A stretch of DNA of 64,000 nucleotides, taken from positions 21,814 to 85,813 of the forward strand of contig DAOSOK010000024.1 in the NCBI GenBank assembly GCA_035373905.1. Direction: 5' to 3'. This stretch comes from Candidatus Ozemobacteraceae bacterium. Its GTDB lineage: Bacteria; Muiribacteriota; Ozemobacteria; Ozemobacterales; Ozemobacteraceae. The notes below the pieces were generated by a model, which did not search any database, was not told the origin of the DNA, and worked only from the letters and a program-made list of their open reading frames with translations. Positions 16,735 through 24,977 of the stretch are shown here, one piece after another. Within the stretch, counting starts at the first letter, position 1, and every line of letters begins with the position of its first letter. A program made the position numbers and the translations under genes.

Positions 16735-18397
16735 GTTCGTCAGCCGTCTCCGACGCCTGGTCTGGACGGCCGTCCACCTGAAGCCGGTCCAGATCTGGGG
16801 CCGCCTCGTATGGGCAGCGAGACGCCGGTTCAAACGGATCCCAGGGTTGGCCGATCTCGCCGCCGAGGCGGCGCGCCTGCGTGATGCGCGCGGGAAGCCC
16901 TCGCGGGCGAGGGTGGCCTTCCGGTTTCTCTCGGAGCCCCGCGAATACCCGGTGGATGCGGTCGCGTGGGACCCCGAAGGCTCGGCCGGCTTCGGAAACG
17001 GCGTCCCGGTGAAGTTGTGGCGGTACAATCTCCAGTATTTCGACTGGCTGAATCACGGCGAGATCGCGTCCGACCCGGAAACCGCGTCGTATCTCATCCT
17101 CGACTGGATCGCGCGGTGCGCCGACGACGGCGCCGAACCGTGGGAGCCCTACCCGGTGTCGCGACGGCTCATGAGCTGGCTCGCCTGGCTCCGCAGAACA
17201 TCCTCCGCCGCTACCGATGCGTCTTTCATGGCGCTGGTCCGCGGTTCGGTGGAGGCGCAGGCGTGCAGGCTCGAGACCGACCTCGAGATCCACATCCAGG
17301 CTAACCACCTGCTGATGAACCGTCTGGCCCTCGTCGAGACGGACGCCTGGCTGATCGAGACCGCCGACGGCGCCGCCGCCGCGCCCCTGCGTCGGAGGCT
17401 CTCGCGACACGCGGCGGCCCTGCGGCGCGAGATCGTCGCGCAGGTCCTTCCCGACGGCGGGCACGAGGAACGGAGCCCGATGTACCACCGCGAAATGCTC
17501 GACGGGATCGCGCGTATAGCCGCTACGGTCCGGAAGCTCGCCGCGACGTCGGACGGCGGAGAAGCCGTCGAGGCGTGCCGTTCCCTTGTCGCCCGATGCG
17601 ACGAGGTGCTGCCGAGGATGCGCGACTGGCTGGACGCGCTCACGCATCCGGACGGCCGCATCGCCCTGTTTCACGACTCGGCGATGGAGCACGGGGCGCA
17701 TATGAATATCAAGGAATATCATTCTTGGCTCGCGACCTGGCTTCCCGACTCGGGGTATTTCGTCCTGCGCAGGCCGGGCGGCCTGTATCTGGCCGTCTGC
17801 GCGCACGCCCCGTCGCCGCGCCACCAGCCGGGCCACGCGCACTGCGACATCGGCTCGTTCGAACTCTCGCTTCGTGGCCGCCGGCTGATCGTCGACACCG
17901 GCACCGGCTCGTACCAGGATCCGGAGATCAGGCGCCTGTGCCGCTCGACCGGGGCGCACAACGTGCCGATGACCGAGGGATGCGAACAGAGCGATATGTG
18001 GGGCGATTTCCGGGTCGGAAAACGCGCGTACGTGATGAAGAACGAATGCCTGGAGCGCACGTTCAGGCTCCAGTGGCGCGACATGAACGAGGACATCTTC
18101 ATCCGCCAGATCGACTGGGGCGATTCGTGGCTGCGGATACGCGACATCAGGCACGTCGGGTATGCGGACGGGCGCTTCGTCTCGCTTCTCCACCTCGCCC
18201 CGGGGATGAGACCGGTTCCGGGCGAGCGGATCCTGATCGAGGCCGACGGCAGGCCGTTCTGCACGATCTCGACCGGGTGTCGGGTGGAAATCGAGGCGTC
18301 GATGTATTATCCGGAATTCGGGCCGGGCATCGCGAGTCACCGGCTGAGGTTCATATCGGAGAAGGGCGGTTGGATCGAGTATGAGATCAGCGAATAG
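16727..18397 (+). CDS. Heparinase II/III-family (alginate-lyase-like) protein
   Basis: A 556-residue protein with an N-terminal alpha/alpha toroid (LWRYNLQYFDWLNHGE, DLEIHIQANHLLMNR, LPDGGHEERSPMYH) and a C-terminal beta-sandwich of the Hepar_II_III type (CAHAPSPRHQPGHAHCDIG). The Asn/His and Tyr expected for polysaccharide beta-elimination appear within these motifs. No signal peptide is evident, so it may act in the cytoplasm or be exported with help. Relatives usually sit in exopolysaccharide gene clusters. The start could also be GTG at 16724; ATG at 16727 was preferred. It overlaps both neighbours. Confidence 0.88.
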   Translation: MPEFVSRLRRLVWTAVHLKPVQIWGRLVWAARRRFKRIPGLADLAAEAARLRDARGKPSRARVAFRFLSEPREYPVDAVAWDPEGSAGFGNGVPVKLWRYNLQYFDWLNHGEIASDPETASYLILDWIARCADDGAEPWEPYPVSRRLMSWLAWLRRTSSAATDASFMALVRGSVEAQACRLETDLEIHIQANHLLMNRLALVETDAWLIETADGAAAAPLRRRLSRHAAALRREIVAQVLPDGGHEERSPMYHREMLDGIARIAATVRKLAATSDGGEAVEACRSLVARCDEVLPRMRDWLDALTHPDGRIALFHDSAMEHGAHMNIKEYHSWLATWLPDSGYFVLRRPGGLYLAVCAHAPSPRHQPGHAHCDIGSFELSLRGRRLIVDTGTGSYQDPEIRRLCRSTGAHNVPMTEGCEQSDMWGDFRVGKRAYVMKNECLERTFRLQWRDMNEDIFIRQIDWGDSWLRIRDIRHVGYADGRFVSLLHLAPGMRPVPGERILIEADGRPFCTISTGCRVEIEASMYYPEFGPGIASHRLRFISEKGGWIEYEISE

Positions 18398-19622
18398 CCC
18401 GAAACGCATCCTGGTGATGTCGCAGTTCTACTATCCCGACATCACGGCGGCCGCGTTTCGCATCAGGGAAACGGTCGATCTTCTCCTTGCGAAGGGGCAC
18501 CGGGTGCATGTCATCGCGGCCAAACCCCACAAGGCCGTTCTCGACGGTGCGCCCGTGGATGACGGAGACGCCCGGGTGACCAGGTCGTATATCTTTCCCT
18601 ATACCGGTCGCGGGAAGTGGAATTATATCGCTCATTATATGTCTTTCATGGCGTCGTCGATCTGGGCCTCTTGGAGGCACCCGTCGAGATTCGACATCGT
18701 CTGGGCCTCGAGTCCGCCGCTGTTCGTGGGCATCGCCGGTTGGGTCGTCGCGCGGCTCAAGAAGGCGAAGTTCGTGCTCGACGTGCGCGACATCTGGCCG
18801 GACTCGGCCGCGACGACCGGGCAGATCCGGCCTGACAGCTTTCTGTATCGCATGGCAAAACACGCCGAGCGGTGGCTGTACCGCGCCGCCGACCGGATCA
18901 CCTGCGTCGCCCGGCCGATGGCCGAATATATCGCAGGCTATGGCGTGGAACCGCCGGCGGTCATCTACAATGCCATCCCGGGCAGGTATCTGGATGCCGT
19001 TGAATCGGCCGAAAACAGCGGACCTGCAGCCCCGTCGGACGGCGAAGCCCTGACGATCGCCTACGTGGGCAACATGGGCTACTGTCAGAATCTCGGCGTC
19101 GTCGTCGCGGCGGCAGAGAGACTCCAGGCTGCGGGCGAGTTGGGAATTCGCTTTCTGCTCGTCGGAGAAGGGGTCGAGAAGGCGAAACTCGAAGCCCGCG
19201 TCCGCGAGGCGGGGCTGACGAACGTCGAGATCCGCGGCGCTGTTTCCAAGGCGGATGCGCTTCGCATCTCGGTCGAAAGCTCGGCCCTGGTGCTTCTGCT
19301 CAAGGACGACGGGACGATGGACAAGACGATTCCGTCGAAGGTATTCGATTACCTTGCTGCCGGCCGACCGATCCTGTTCGGGCTCCAGGGCGAGGCCCGC
19401 TCGATTCTCGGCTCGTCGGGCGGCAATATCGGCTTCGATGCAGACGATCCCGGCTCGCTTGCGGAAGCGGCCTGTCGGCTGAAGGGCGCATACGGAGCGT
19501 TTGCAGCGGCGGCGCGCGGCCACCGGGATCTCGTGCGGACGCGCTTCCGGAGAGAGGCGATGACGGACGAGCTCGACCGGGAGTTCGAGAAGCTTTTGCA
19601 TGACTCCGGCGATCATTCCTGA
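18381..19622 (+). CDS. Glycosyltransferase family 4 (WbuB-like)
   Basis: A 413-residue GT-B fold glycosyltransferase. The N-terminal domain begins RILVMSQFYYPD and carries VLDVRDIWPDS, a motif typical of WbuB-type fucosamine transferases. The C-terminal domain binds the nucleotide sugar (FLLVGEGVEK, PSKVFDYLAAGRPILFG, with the Lys/Asp-Glu region slightly altered). It probably adds a sugar to a lipid-linked oligosaccharide on the cytoplasmic membrane face. It overlaps the lyase gene by 17 bp, so the two are translationally coupled and end this co-directional block. Confidence 0.9.
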   Translation: MRSANSPKRILVMSQFYYPDITAAAFRIRETVDLLLAKGHRVHVIAAKPHKAVLDGAPVDDGDARVTRSYIFPYTGRGKWNYIAHYMSFMASSIWASWRHPSRFDIVWASSPPLFVGIAGWVVARLKKAKFVLDVRDIWPDSAATTGQIRPDSFLYRMAKHAERWLYRAADRITCVARPMAEYIAGYGVEPPAVIYNAIPGRYLDAVESAENSGPAAPSDGEALTIAYVGNMGYCQNLGVVVAAAERLQAAGELGIRFLLVGEGVEKAKLEARVREAGLTNVEIRGAVSKADALRISVESSALVLLLKDDGTMDKTIPSKVFDYLAAGRPILFGLQGEARSILGSSGGNIGFDADDPGSLAEAACRLKGAYGAFAAAARGHRDLVRTRFRREAMTDELDREFEKLLHDSGDHS

Positions 19623-19635
19623 TACAATTGAAAAG

Positions 19636-19646
19636 TTTGGGGACGT
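19636..19646 (+). repeat. REP-like half motif (TTTGGGGACGT)
   Basis: The same TGGGGACGT core forms each arm of the perfect palindrome at 39282-39327. Here only one half is present, in the 59-bp gap between two genes. It may be a decayed copy of the same element. Confidence 0.4.
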
Positions 19647-19681
19647 ATGTCACCCGCCAGTCCCGCATGGGAGGAAAGCAC

Positions 19682-20587
19682 GTGTCTGAGATCAACAAGG
19701 TTATCGAGAGTCTCGAGAGGGTCATCTCCCTCGGCGAAAAGCTGCTGACGAACTTCGACGTCGAGGATCTGCTGATACAGATCGTCAACAACATCAAGGA
19801 GCTGCTGAAAGTCGAGGGCGCAACGCTGTATCTCGTCGATCCCGTCGAGAAGCTGATGATTTCGCAGGTCATCCTCAGCGACCACGTCGAGGAGATCGTG
19901 CTGAAGATCGACAACACCTCCATCGCCGGGTTTGTCGCTCTCAACCGGCGCACGCTCATGATTCCCGATGCATACGCCGATCTGACGAAAATCCATCCCG
20001 ACCTTCGATTCAACAAAGCCGTCGATGAGGCGAGTCACTTCCGCACGAAGGACATCCTGACCCACCCCCTCATCGTCAACAACGAGCTGATCGGCGTTTT
20101 CCAGGTCGTGAACAAGGTCGGCGGCAAGTTCGACGAGTACGACGAGCGGATCCTGCGTAACTTCTCCGTCTTCGCGGGCATCGCCATTCTGAACGCCCGG
20201 CTGATGATGAAAATTCTCGAGGAACAGGCCAACGTCCGCGACATCATCGAGCATATCGACGAAAAGGTGATCATCCAGGACCGCGACGGTCGCGTTGAAC
20301 ATCTCAACAAGCCCGCCATCGCGGAGCTCCCCGCCGGCGTCACGCTGAACGGTGCCATCGGGAAGAGGCTCACCGACCTGTTTCCCCAGTATGGCGGCAT
20401 CAAGGAGGAGATCGACAAGCTGGTCGGGCACAATCTCGACAAGTCGTTCTTCGGCGGCAAGCAGCCGTACGTGATCCTGACCGTGAAAAACTCGCGACAG
20501 CTCGTCGAAAAGGTCATCCTCATCCTCAAGGTGCCGCCCAGCAACATCGCCGACCAGGCGGGGGAAGATCCCCAGAAGCTGTCTTGA
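19682..20587 (+). CDS. GAF-domain signalling protein
   Basis: A 301-residue cytoplasmic protein. Residues 1-170 form a GAF domain (LERVISLGEKLLTNFDVEDL, then FQVVNKVGGKFDEYDERIL). A PAS-like segment follows at about residues 185-280 (IIEHIDEKVIIQDRDGRVEH). No kinase, cyclase or DNA-binding output is visible. It may bind a small ligand and act on a partner protein. The GTG start was chosen because GGGAGGAAA lies 5-13 bases upstream; an ATG at 19667 overlaps that ribosome-binding site. The gene lies 47 bp before the deoxyhypusine-synthase-like gene. Confidence 0.8.
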   Translation: MSEINKVIESLERVISLGEKLLTNFDVEDLLIQIVNNIKELLKVEGATLYLVDPVEKLMISQVILSDHVEEIVLKIDNTSIAGFVALNRRTLMIPDAYADLTKIHPDLRFNKAVDEASHFRTKDILTHPLIVNNELIGVFQVVNKVGGKFDEYDERILRNFSVFAGIAILNARLMMKILEEQANVRDIIEHIDEKVIIQDRDGRVEHLNKPAIAELPAGVTLNGAIGKRLTDLFPQYGGIKEEIDKLVGHNLDKSFFGGKQPYVILTVKNSRQLVEKVILILKVPPSNIADQAGEDPQKLS

Positions 20588-20633
20588 AATATACGTTTAA
20601 TTATACACACCAGTCACCGGAGGAGCCCCGTTC

Positions 20634-21827
20634 ATGAAGAAAGCGACGACCAAGACGACCAGGACCGCCAAGGCGGCCGGAGCATCGACCCCCGCACGGC
20701 CTGCGAAGACCGCCGCCCGGAAGAAGCCTGCCAATCCGTATCTGGCGGGAAACAAAATCGATCCGAAGCCGGCCTGCCGTGACCTGAGGGTCGCCGACCT
20801 GGTCGACAGGCTGTTCCTTTCCTACAACGCCGGCCGTCTTCGCGAGGCCTGCCAGCTGTTCACCCGGAAAATGCTCGCGAACGACGTCACGATCGGCATG
20901 AGCCTCGCCGGCGCCCTGACGCCCGCCGGGCTCGGCCAGTCGGCCATCGTTCCGCTCATCGAGGCGGGGTTTGTCGACTGGATCATCGCGACCGGCGCGA
21001 ACCTGTATCACGACACGCATTTCGGCATCGGCGAGGAGTTGTATGCCGGTTCGCCGTTCTTCAGCGACATCGACCTGCGCGACAAGGGCGTCGTCAGAAT
21101 ATACGACGTGGTATTCGATTATCACGTCCTGCTGAACACCGATGCGTTCTTCCGTGAGATCATGCGCTCCGAAGTGTTCCAGCGCCCCATGGGTACGGCG
21201 CATTTCCACTATCTCGTCGGCAAGTTCATTCACGAGCGCGAGAAGGCGCTTGGCCTGAAGGGCGTCAGCATCCTGTCGGCGGCGTATCGAGCCGGCGTTC
21301 CCGTCTACACCAGCAGCCCGGGCGACAGCTCGATCGGCATGAACATCGCCGCGCTGGCGCTCGAAGGCGGCAAGCTTGTTCTCGACCCCAACGTCGACGT
21401 GAACGAGACCGCCTCGATCGTGCTGAACGCGAAGCGCACCGGCGGCAAGAGCGCCGTCTTCATCTGCGGCGGAGGCTCGCCCAAGAACTTCATGCTCCAG
21501 ACCGAGCCCCAGATCCAGGAAGTGCTCGGCATCAAGGAAGAAGGCCACGACTACTTCATCCAGTTCACCGACGCGCGGCCCGACACCGGCGGCCTTTCCG
21601 GCGCCACGCCGTCCGAAGCCGTCAGCTGGGGGAAAGTGCGGCCCGACAGTCTGCCCGACACCGTCGTCTGCTACCTCGACTCAACCGTCGCCCTGCCGAT
21701 CGTCGCCAGTTACGCGCTGAGCCGCACGAAATCCCGCAAGCAAAAGCGCCTGTACGACAAGCTTCCGAAGCTGATGGAAAAATTGACCTCCGAATACAAG
21801 GCGATCCGAAAAAAAGGCTTGCGCTGA
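20634..21827 (+). CDS. Deoxyhypusine synthase family protein
   Basis: A 397-residue homologue of deoxyhypusine synthase. The family core is complete: NAD-site segments (YTSSPGDSSIGMN), and ATPSEAVSWGKVR with Lys334 at the position of the eukaryotic active-site Lys that carries the aminobutyl group. The first 35 residues form a Lys/Ala/Thr-rich basic tail that the catalytic fold does not need. Bacteria lack eIF5A, and bacterial homologues studied so far make homospermidine or act on other amines, so spermidine-dependent alkyl transfer is likely but the acceptor is unknown. GGAGGAG lies about 8 bases before the ATG. Confidence 0.88.
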   Translation: MKKATTKTTRTAKAAGASTPARPAKTAARKKPANPYLAGNKIDPKPACRDLRVADLVDRLFLSYNAGRLREACQLFTRKMLANDVTIGMSLAGALTPAGLGQSAIVPLIEAGFVDWIIATGANLYHDTHFGIGEELYAGSPFFSDIDLRDKGVVRIYDVVFDYHVLLNTDAFFREIMRSEVFQRPMGTAHFHYLVGKFIHEREKALGLKGVSILSAAYRAGVPVYTSSPGDSSIGMNIAALALEGGKLVLDPNVDVNETASIVLNAKRTGGKSAVFICGGGSPKNFMLQTEPQIQEVLGIKEEGHDYFIQFTDARPDTGGLSGATPSEAVSWGKVRPDSLPDTVVCYLDSTVALPIVASYALSRTKSRKQKRLYDKLPKLMEKLTSEYKAIRKKGLR

Positions 21828-21841
21828 GCCGCATCACGTTC

Positions 21842-21893
21842 AATATCGCATTCGATATTCCTGTAGGGGCGGGTTTCAAACCAGCCCCTGCGG
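21842..21893. repeat. Intergenic palindromes, including TGTAGGGGCGGGTTT repeat copy
   Basis: AATATCG (21842-21848) pairs with CGATATT (21853-21859). Next to it, TGTAGGGGCGGGTTTCAAA and its complement-like CCAGCCCCTG (21862-21890) match copies at 40271 and 49971. It lies between convergent genes and may act as a terminator or as a dispersed repeat. Confidence 0.6.
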
Positions 21894-21950
21894 CGTATCT
21901 GGACGATCCCAACGACGTATGAGGGAGCGGCAAACACGTCACGGGGAGAT

Positions 21951-22751
21951 TCAACCGCGGGCGAAGGCGGCGGCGACGATGCGGTCGCGGTCGGCTTCGG
22001 TCAGGGGTGACGCGCCGGCGGTTTTCCACCAGGATATATACTCGATGTTTTTGTTCGCGCTGACGACCGGCACCGGTTCGAGGCCGAACAGGAGAAGGCC
22101 GTGTTCGCCGAAGGCGGCGCAGAGGTGCGCGAGGATGGCGCGATGCACGTCCGGATCGGTGACGAGGCCGCCCGGGCTGACGGAAGCGGCCTCGGCCTCG
22201 AACTGGGGCTTGACGAGCAGCAACATGCTGCCGCCGGGGGCCAGCCGCCGCATCGCGGGGGCGACGATGGCTCTCAGGGAGATGAACGAGACGTCGGCGA
22301 CGATGAGATCGTACGGTCCGGAAACCTCTCCTTCCGAAATCGTGCGGAAGTTCGTGCGCTCGACGGGTGTGACCCGCGGATCGTCGCGAAGACGCGCATC
22401 GAGCAGGCCGTACCCGACGTCGAGCGCGGTGACGTGCGCGGCGCCTCTCCGGAGAAGCACCTGGGTGAACCCGCCCGTCGAGGCCCCGATGTCGAGGCAC
22501 GTCGCACCGCCGACGTCGATGTCGAAGGCCGAGAGGGCGTTGTCGAGCTTGACGGCGCCGCGCGACACGAACGGACCGCGTTTTTCCCGTCGCTCCAGGA
22601 GCGTGCCGGACGGAACCAGTTCGCCCGGTTTGTCGTAGACGCGGTCGCCGATACGGATCTCTCCGGCCATCACGAGGCGCCTTGCCGTATCGGTATCGGG
22701 CGCCAGCCCGAGATGAACGACGAGCAAATCGACTCGCATGCGTTTGGCCAT
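21951..22751 (-). CDS. tlyA: TlyA-type 23S/16S rRNA 2'-O-methyltransferase
   Basis: A 266-residue protein with an N-terminal S4 RNA-binding domain (RVDLLVVHLGLAPDTDTARR) and a C-terminal FtsJ-like Rossmann methyltransferase. The SAM motif is CLDIGASTGGFT; the catalytic K-D-K-E residues fall in GAVKLDNAL, VADVSFIS and LLVKPQFE. TlyA proteins 2'-O-methylate C1920 of 23S rRNA and in some species C1409 of 16S rRNA; some homologues are annotated as hemolysins. It is convergent with the deoxyhypusine-synthase-like gene and divergent from the kinase genes. Confidence 0.95.
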   Translation of the reverse strand: MAKRMRVDLLVVHLGLAPDTDTARRLVMAGEIRIGDRVYDKPGELVPSGTLLERREKRGPFVSRGAVKLDNALSAFDIDVGGATCLDIGASTGGFTQVLLRRGAAHVTALDVGYGLLDARLRDDPRVTPVERTNFRTISEGEVSGPYDLIVADVSFISLRAIVAPAMRRLAPGGSMLLLVKPQFEAEAASVSPGGLVTDPDVHRAILAHLCAAFGEHGLLLFGLEPVPVVSANKNIEYISWWKTAGASPLTEADRDRIVAAAFARG

Positions 22752-22955
22752 AGGAACATTCTCCGGTCGATGTGGTCGATACGCGTGACGAATCCCGCGA
22801 TCTGGCGTATCATATCACCAGACGGCGATGATTCCGCCCCATGCCGTAGAAAAAACGACTGCGCCACAGATGCAGATGCCGCATTTCATGAAGCTCAACA
22901 CCCACACCCATTTCCCGCCGATGCCGATTCCCTTCCGCACCGGACGGGTTCTGCG

Positions 22956-24977
22956 ATGAACGAAAACATTTTCGACCCTCTCGGCGACGAAAGCGATCCG
23001 GAGAGGCTCGAGGCGGAGCTCGCCCGTGCCGAGGCCGTCCGCGATGCCCTCCTGGCGGAAGCCGCGAACTACCGGCGCGCGTTCGAGATCGCTCGCGAGC
23101 ATGCGGGCGTGTCGGTCTGGAACATCGATCTTCAGGCCCGGACACTGATGTTGGGAACGGAGTCGAGCGTACACTCTCTCGACGAGCGTCTTCATCCCGA
23201 CGATGTGGAAACGATGTTCCGTGAAGTCTCGCGATCGAGTCCCGACGAGCCCGACGTGCGGATGAAACTGAGGATGAAGGGGCCCGGCGAGCGGTGGGAT
23301 TGGTTCCGATTCGACGGCCTCGTCGAGCGGTTCGACTCCGATGGACGACCTCAGCTTCTCATTGGCGTCGGAAAAAATATATCTGATGAGATACTATTGG
23401 AAGAGAATCTTGCGGAGGATGAGCGTTTGCTCGAAGAACTGCTCGATAATTCGGTTGCCATTCTCTACCGGCACGACTCGAATCCGAATGGCGCCGGGTA
23501 TTTCAACTCGCCGCTGTATCTGCACGCCGTCCCCAGCTGCGCGGGATCAATCGACAAGGTCATCGAAGAAGGTCTCGAGTCGATTCATCCCGATGATCGT
23601 GAGCGCATCGATGCCGCTCTGGGGCAGAACATGGCAAGCCTCAACGGCAGTCAGGTCACGAGTGTGATGGAATACCGCCGTGCCGATTTGAAAGGGGAGT
23701 ACCACTGGTATTACGATATTGTGACGCTCATTCCCGACCGTAAGAACGCCGTGCAGACGATGCTCGGCTCGGCTCTCGAGATCACGGCCCTGAAAGAGGC
23801 CGAAGCGACGCTCCGTGCATCCGAGGAGCGATACCGCCTGGTGACGACCCTCAGCTCGTTCATCATCTGGACCACGGATCTGGAAATGAACTTCCGGTAC
23901 TGCAGTCTGGGTGTAAAGAATATGCTTGGATATACTGCTGAAGAAGTCATCGCGCTTGGGCCGCGGAAAACATTACTGCCGGAATCCTACAGGCTGGTCG
24001 TACGGCTGGCGCAGGAAATCCGGTTGCAGGAGGCGAAACGACCGGGTTCGTTCATACCCCGCTATGTCCAGCTCTGGCAGCGGCACAAAAACGGTATGGC
24101 CGTTCTGACGGAAGTCGCCGTTTCGGTGGTTCATGACGAATCTGGACGACTCGAGGGATTTTGCGGGGTGACCCGCGATATCACCGAGTTTCATCACATG
24201 AAGGAAGCCTTGCGGACGGAACGCGAAATGCTGGAAAACCGCGTTTTGGAACGGACGGCTGAGTTGCTTCGCGCGAACGAGGTTCTTCGCCGGGAAATTG
24301 AGCGGCGGCGCCAGGTCGAGACGGCGTTGCTCGAGATGAGCGAGGCGGAGCAGCGAACGATCGGGCACGAACTGCACGACGGTCTCTGTCAGCAGCTCGC
24401 CGGTGTCATGTGCCTCTGCGAGGCCGCTCGCGACAGGCTTCTGGAGATCGGAAGCATCGACGCGATCCAGATGGGACGCATTCATGACCTGCTCGCAGAC
24501 GCCGTGCGCTACGCGCGATATATGGCGCGCGGTCTGAGCCCTCTCTTCATCGACGTCAACGGGTTGTCCGACTCCCTCGAGGCGCTTGCCTCCTCTCTAC
24601 CGCTAATGTACCGCGTCTCATGCAGCTTTACCCAGCTTGGGAAATCTCGTGTCGAGGAGCCGGAGCAGGCCCTGAGCCTGTACCGGATCGCCCGATTGGC
24701 GGTTCAGAATTCCGTTCACGAGGGCAATGCCGCGCATGTCGACATCCTGCTGAAGACCACTTCAAAGTCGGTCAGCCTGATCGTCAGCGACGACGGCTCT
24801 CCGCGGGCGACATCGATCGCCTCTTCCGAATACGGCCATTGCATGATCGATTACCGCATGAGAATCATGTCGGGAAGCGTCATCGTGAAAAATCGCCGCG
24901 GCGGCGGAACGGTCGTGAGATGCGTTGCGCCGCTTCGACGCAAGGAGAACGGGAACGATGGCGCAACGAACGTCTGA
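22956..24977 (+). CDS. PAS histidine kinase 1: phospho-acceptor present, ATP domain degenerate
   Basis: A 673-residue soluble sensor with about three PAS/PAC modules (residues 45-140, 150-280, 290-420), then a short coiled coil and a NarL-partner type HisKA_3 domain. The phospho-acceptor is intact: GHELHDGLCQQL with His474. The C-terminal ATPase domain looks decayed. The N-box reads RLAVQNSVHEG (Glu replaced by Leu581, His by Glu589), the G1 box reads DDGSP (612-616, second Gly lost), and the G2 box reads YGHCMIDYRM with no glycine pair. It is inferred not to bind ATP well and to be phosphorylated by a partner, most simply the overlapping second kinase. The ATG at 22956 was chosen as the first Met of the coherent domain. 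Confidence 0.85.
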   Translation: MNENIFDPLGDESDPERLEAELARAEAVRDALLAEAANYRRAFEIAREHAGVSVWNIDLQARTLMLGTESSVHSLDERLHPDDVETMFREVSRSSPDEPDVRMKLRMKGPGERWDWFRFDGLVERFDSDGRPQLLIGVGKNISDEILLEENLAEDERLLEELLDNSVAILYRHDSNPNGAGYFNSPLYLHAVPSCAGSIDKVIEEGLESIHPDDRERIDAALGQNMASLNGSQVTSVMEYRRADLKGEYHWYYDIVTLIPDRKNAVQTMLGSALEITALKEAEATLRASEERYRLVTTLSSFIIWTTDLEMNFRYCSLGVKNMLGYTAEEVIALGPRKTLLPESYRLVVRLAQEIRLQEAKRPGSFIPRYVQLWQRHKNGMAVLTEVAVSVVHDESGRLEGFCGVTRDITEFHHMKEALRTEREMLENRVLERTAELLRANEVLRREIERRRQVETALLEMSEAEQRTIGHELHDGLCQQLAGVMCLCEAARDRLLEIGSIDAIQMGRIHDLLADAVRYARYMARGLSPLFIDVNGLSDSLEALASSLPLMYRVSCSFTQLGKSRVEEPEQALSLYRIARLAVQNSVHEGNAAHVDILLKTTSKSVSLIVSDDGSPRATSIASSEYGHCMIDYRMRIMSGSVIVKNRRGGGTVVRCVAPLRRKENGNDGATNV

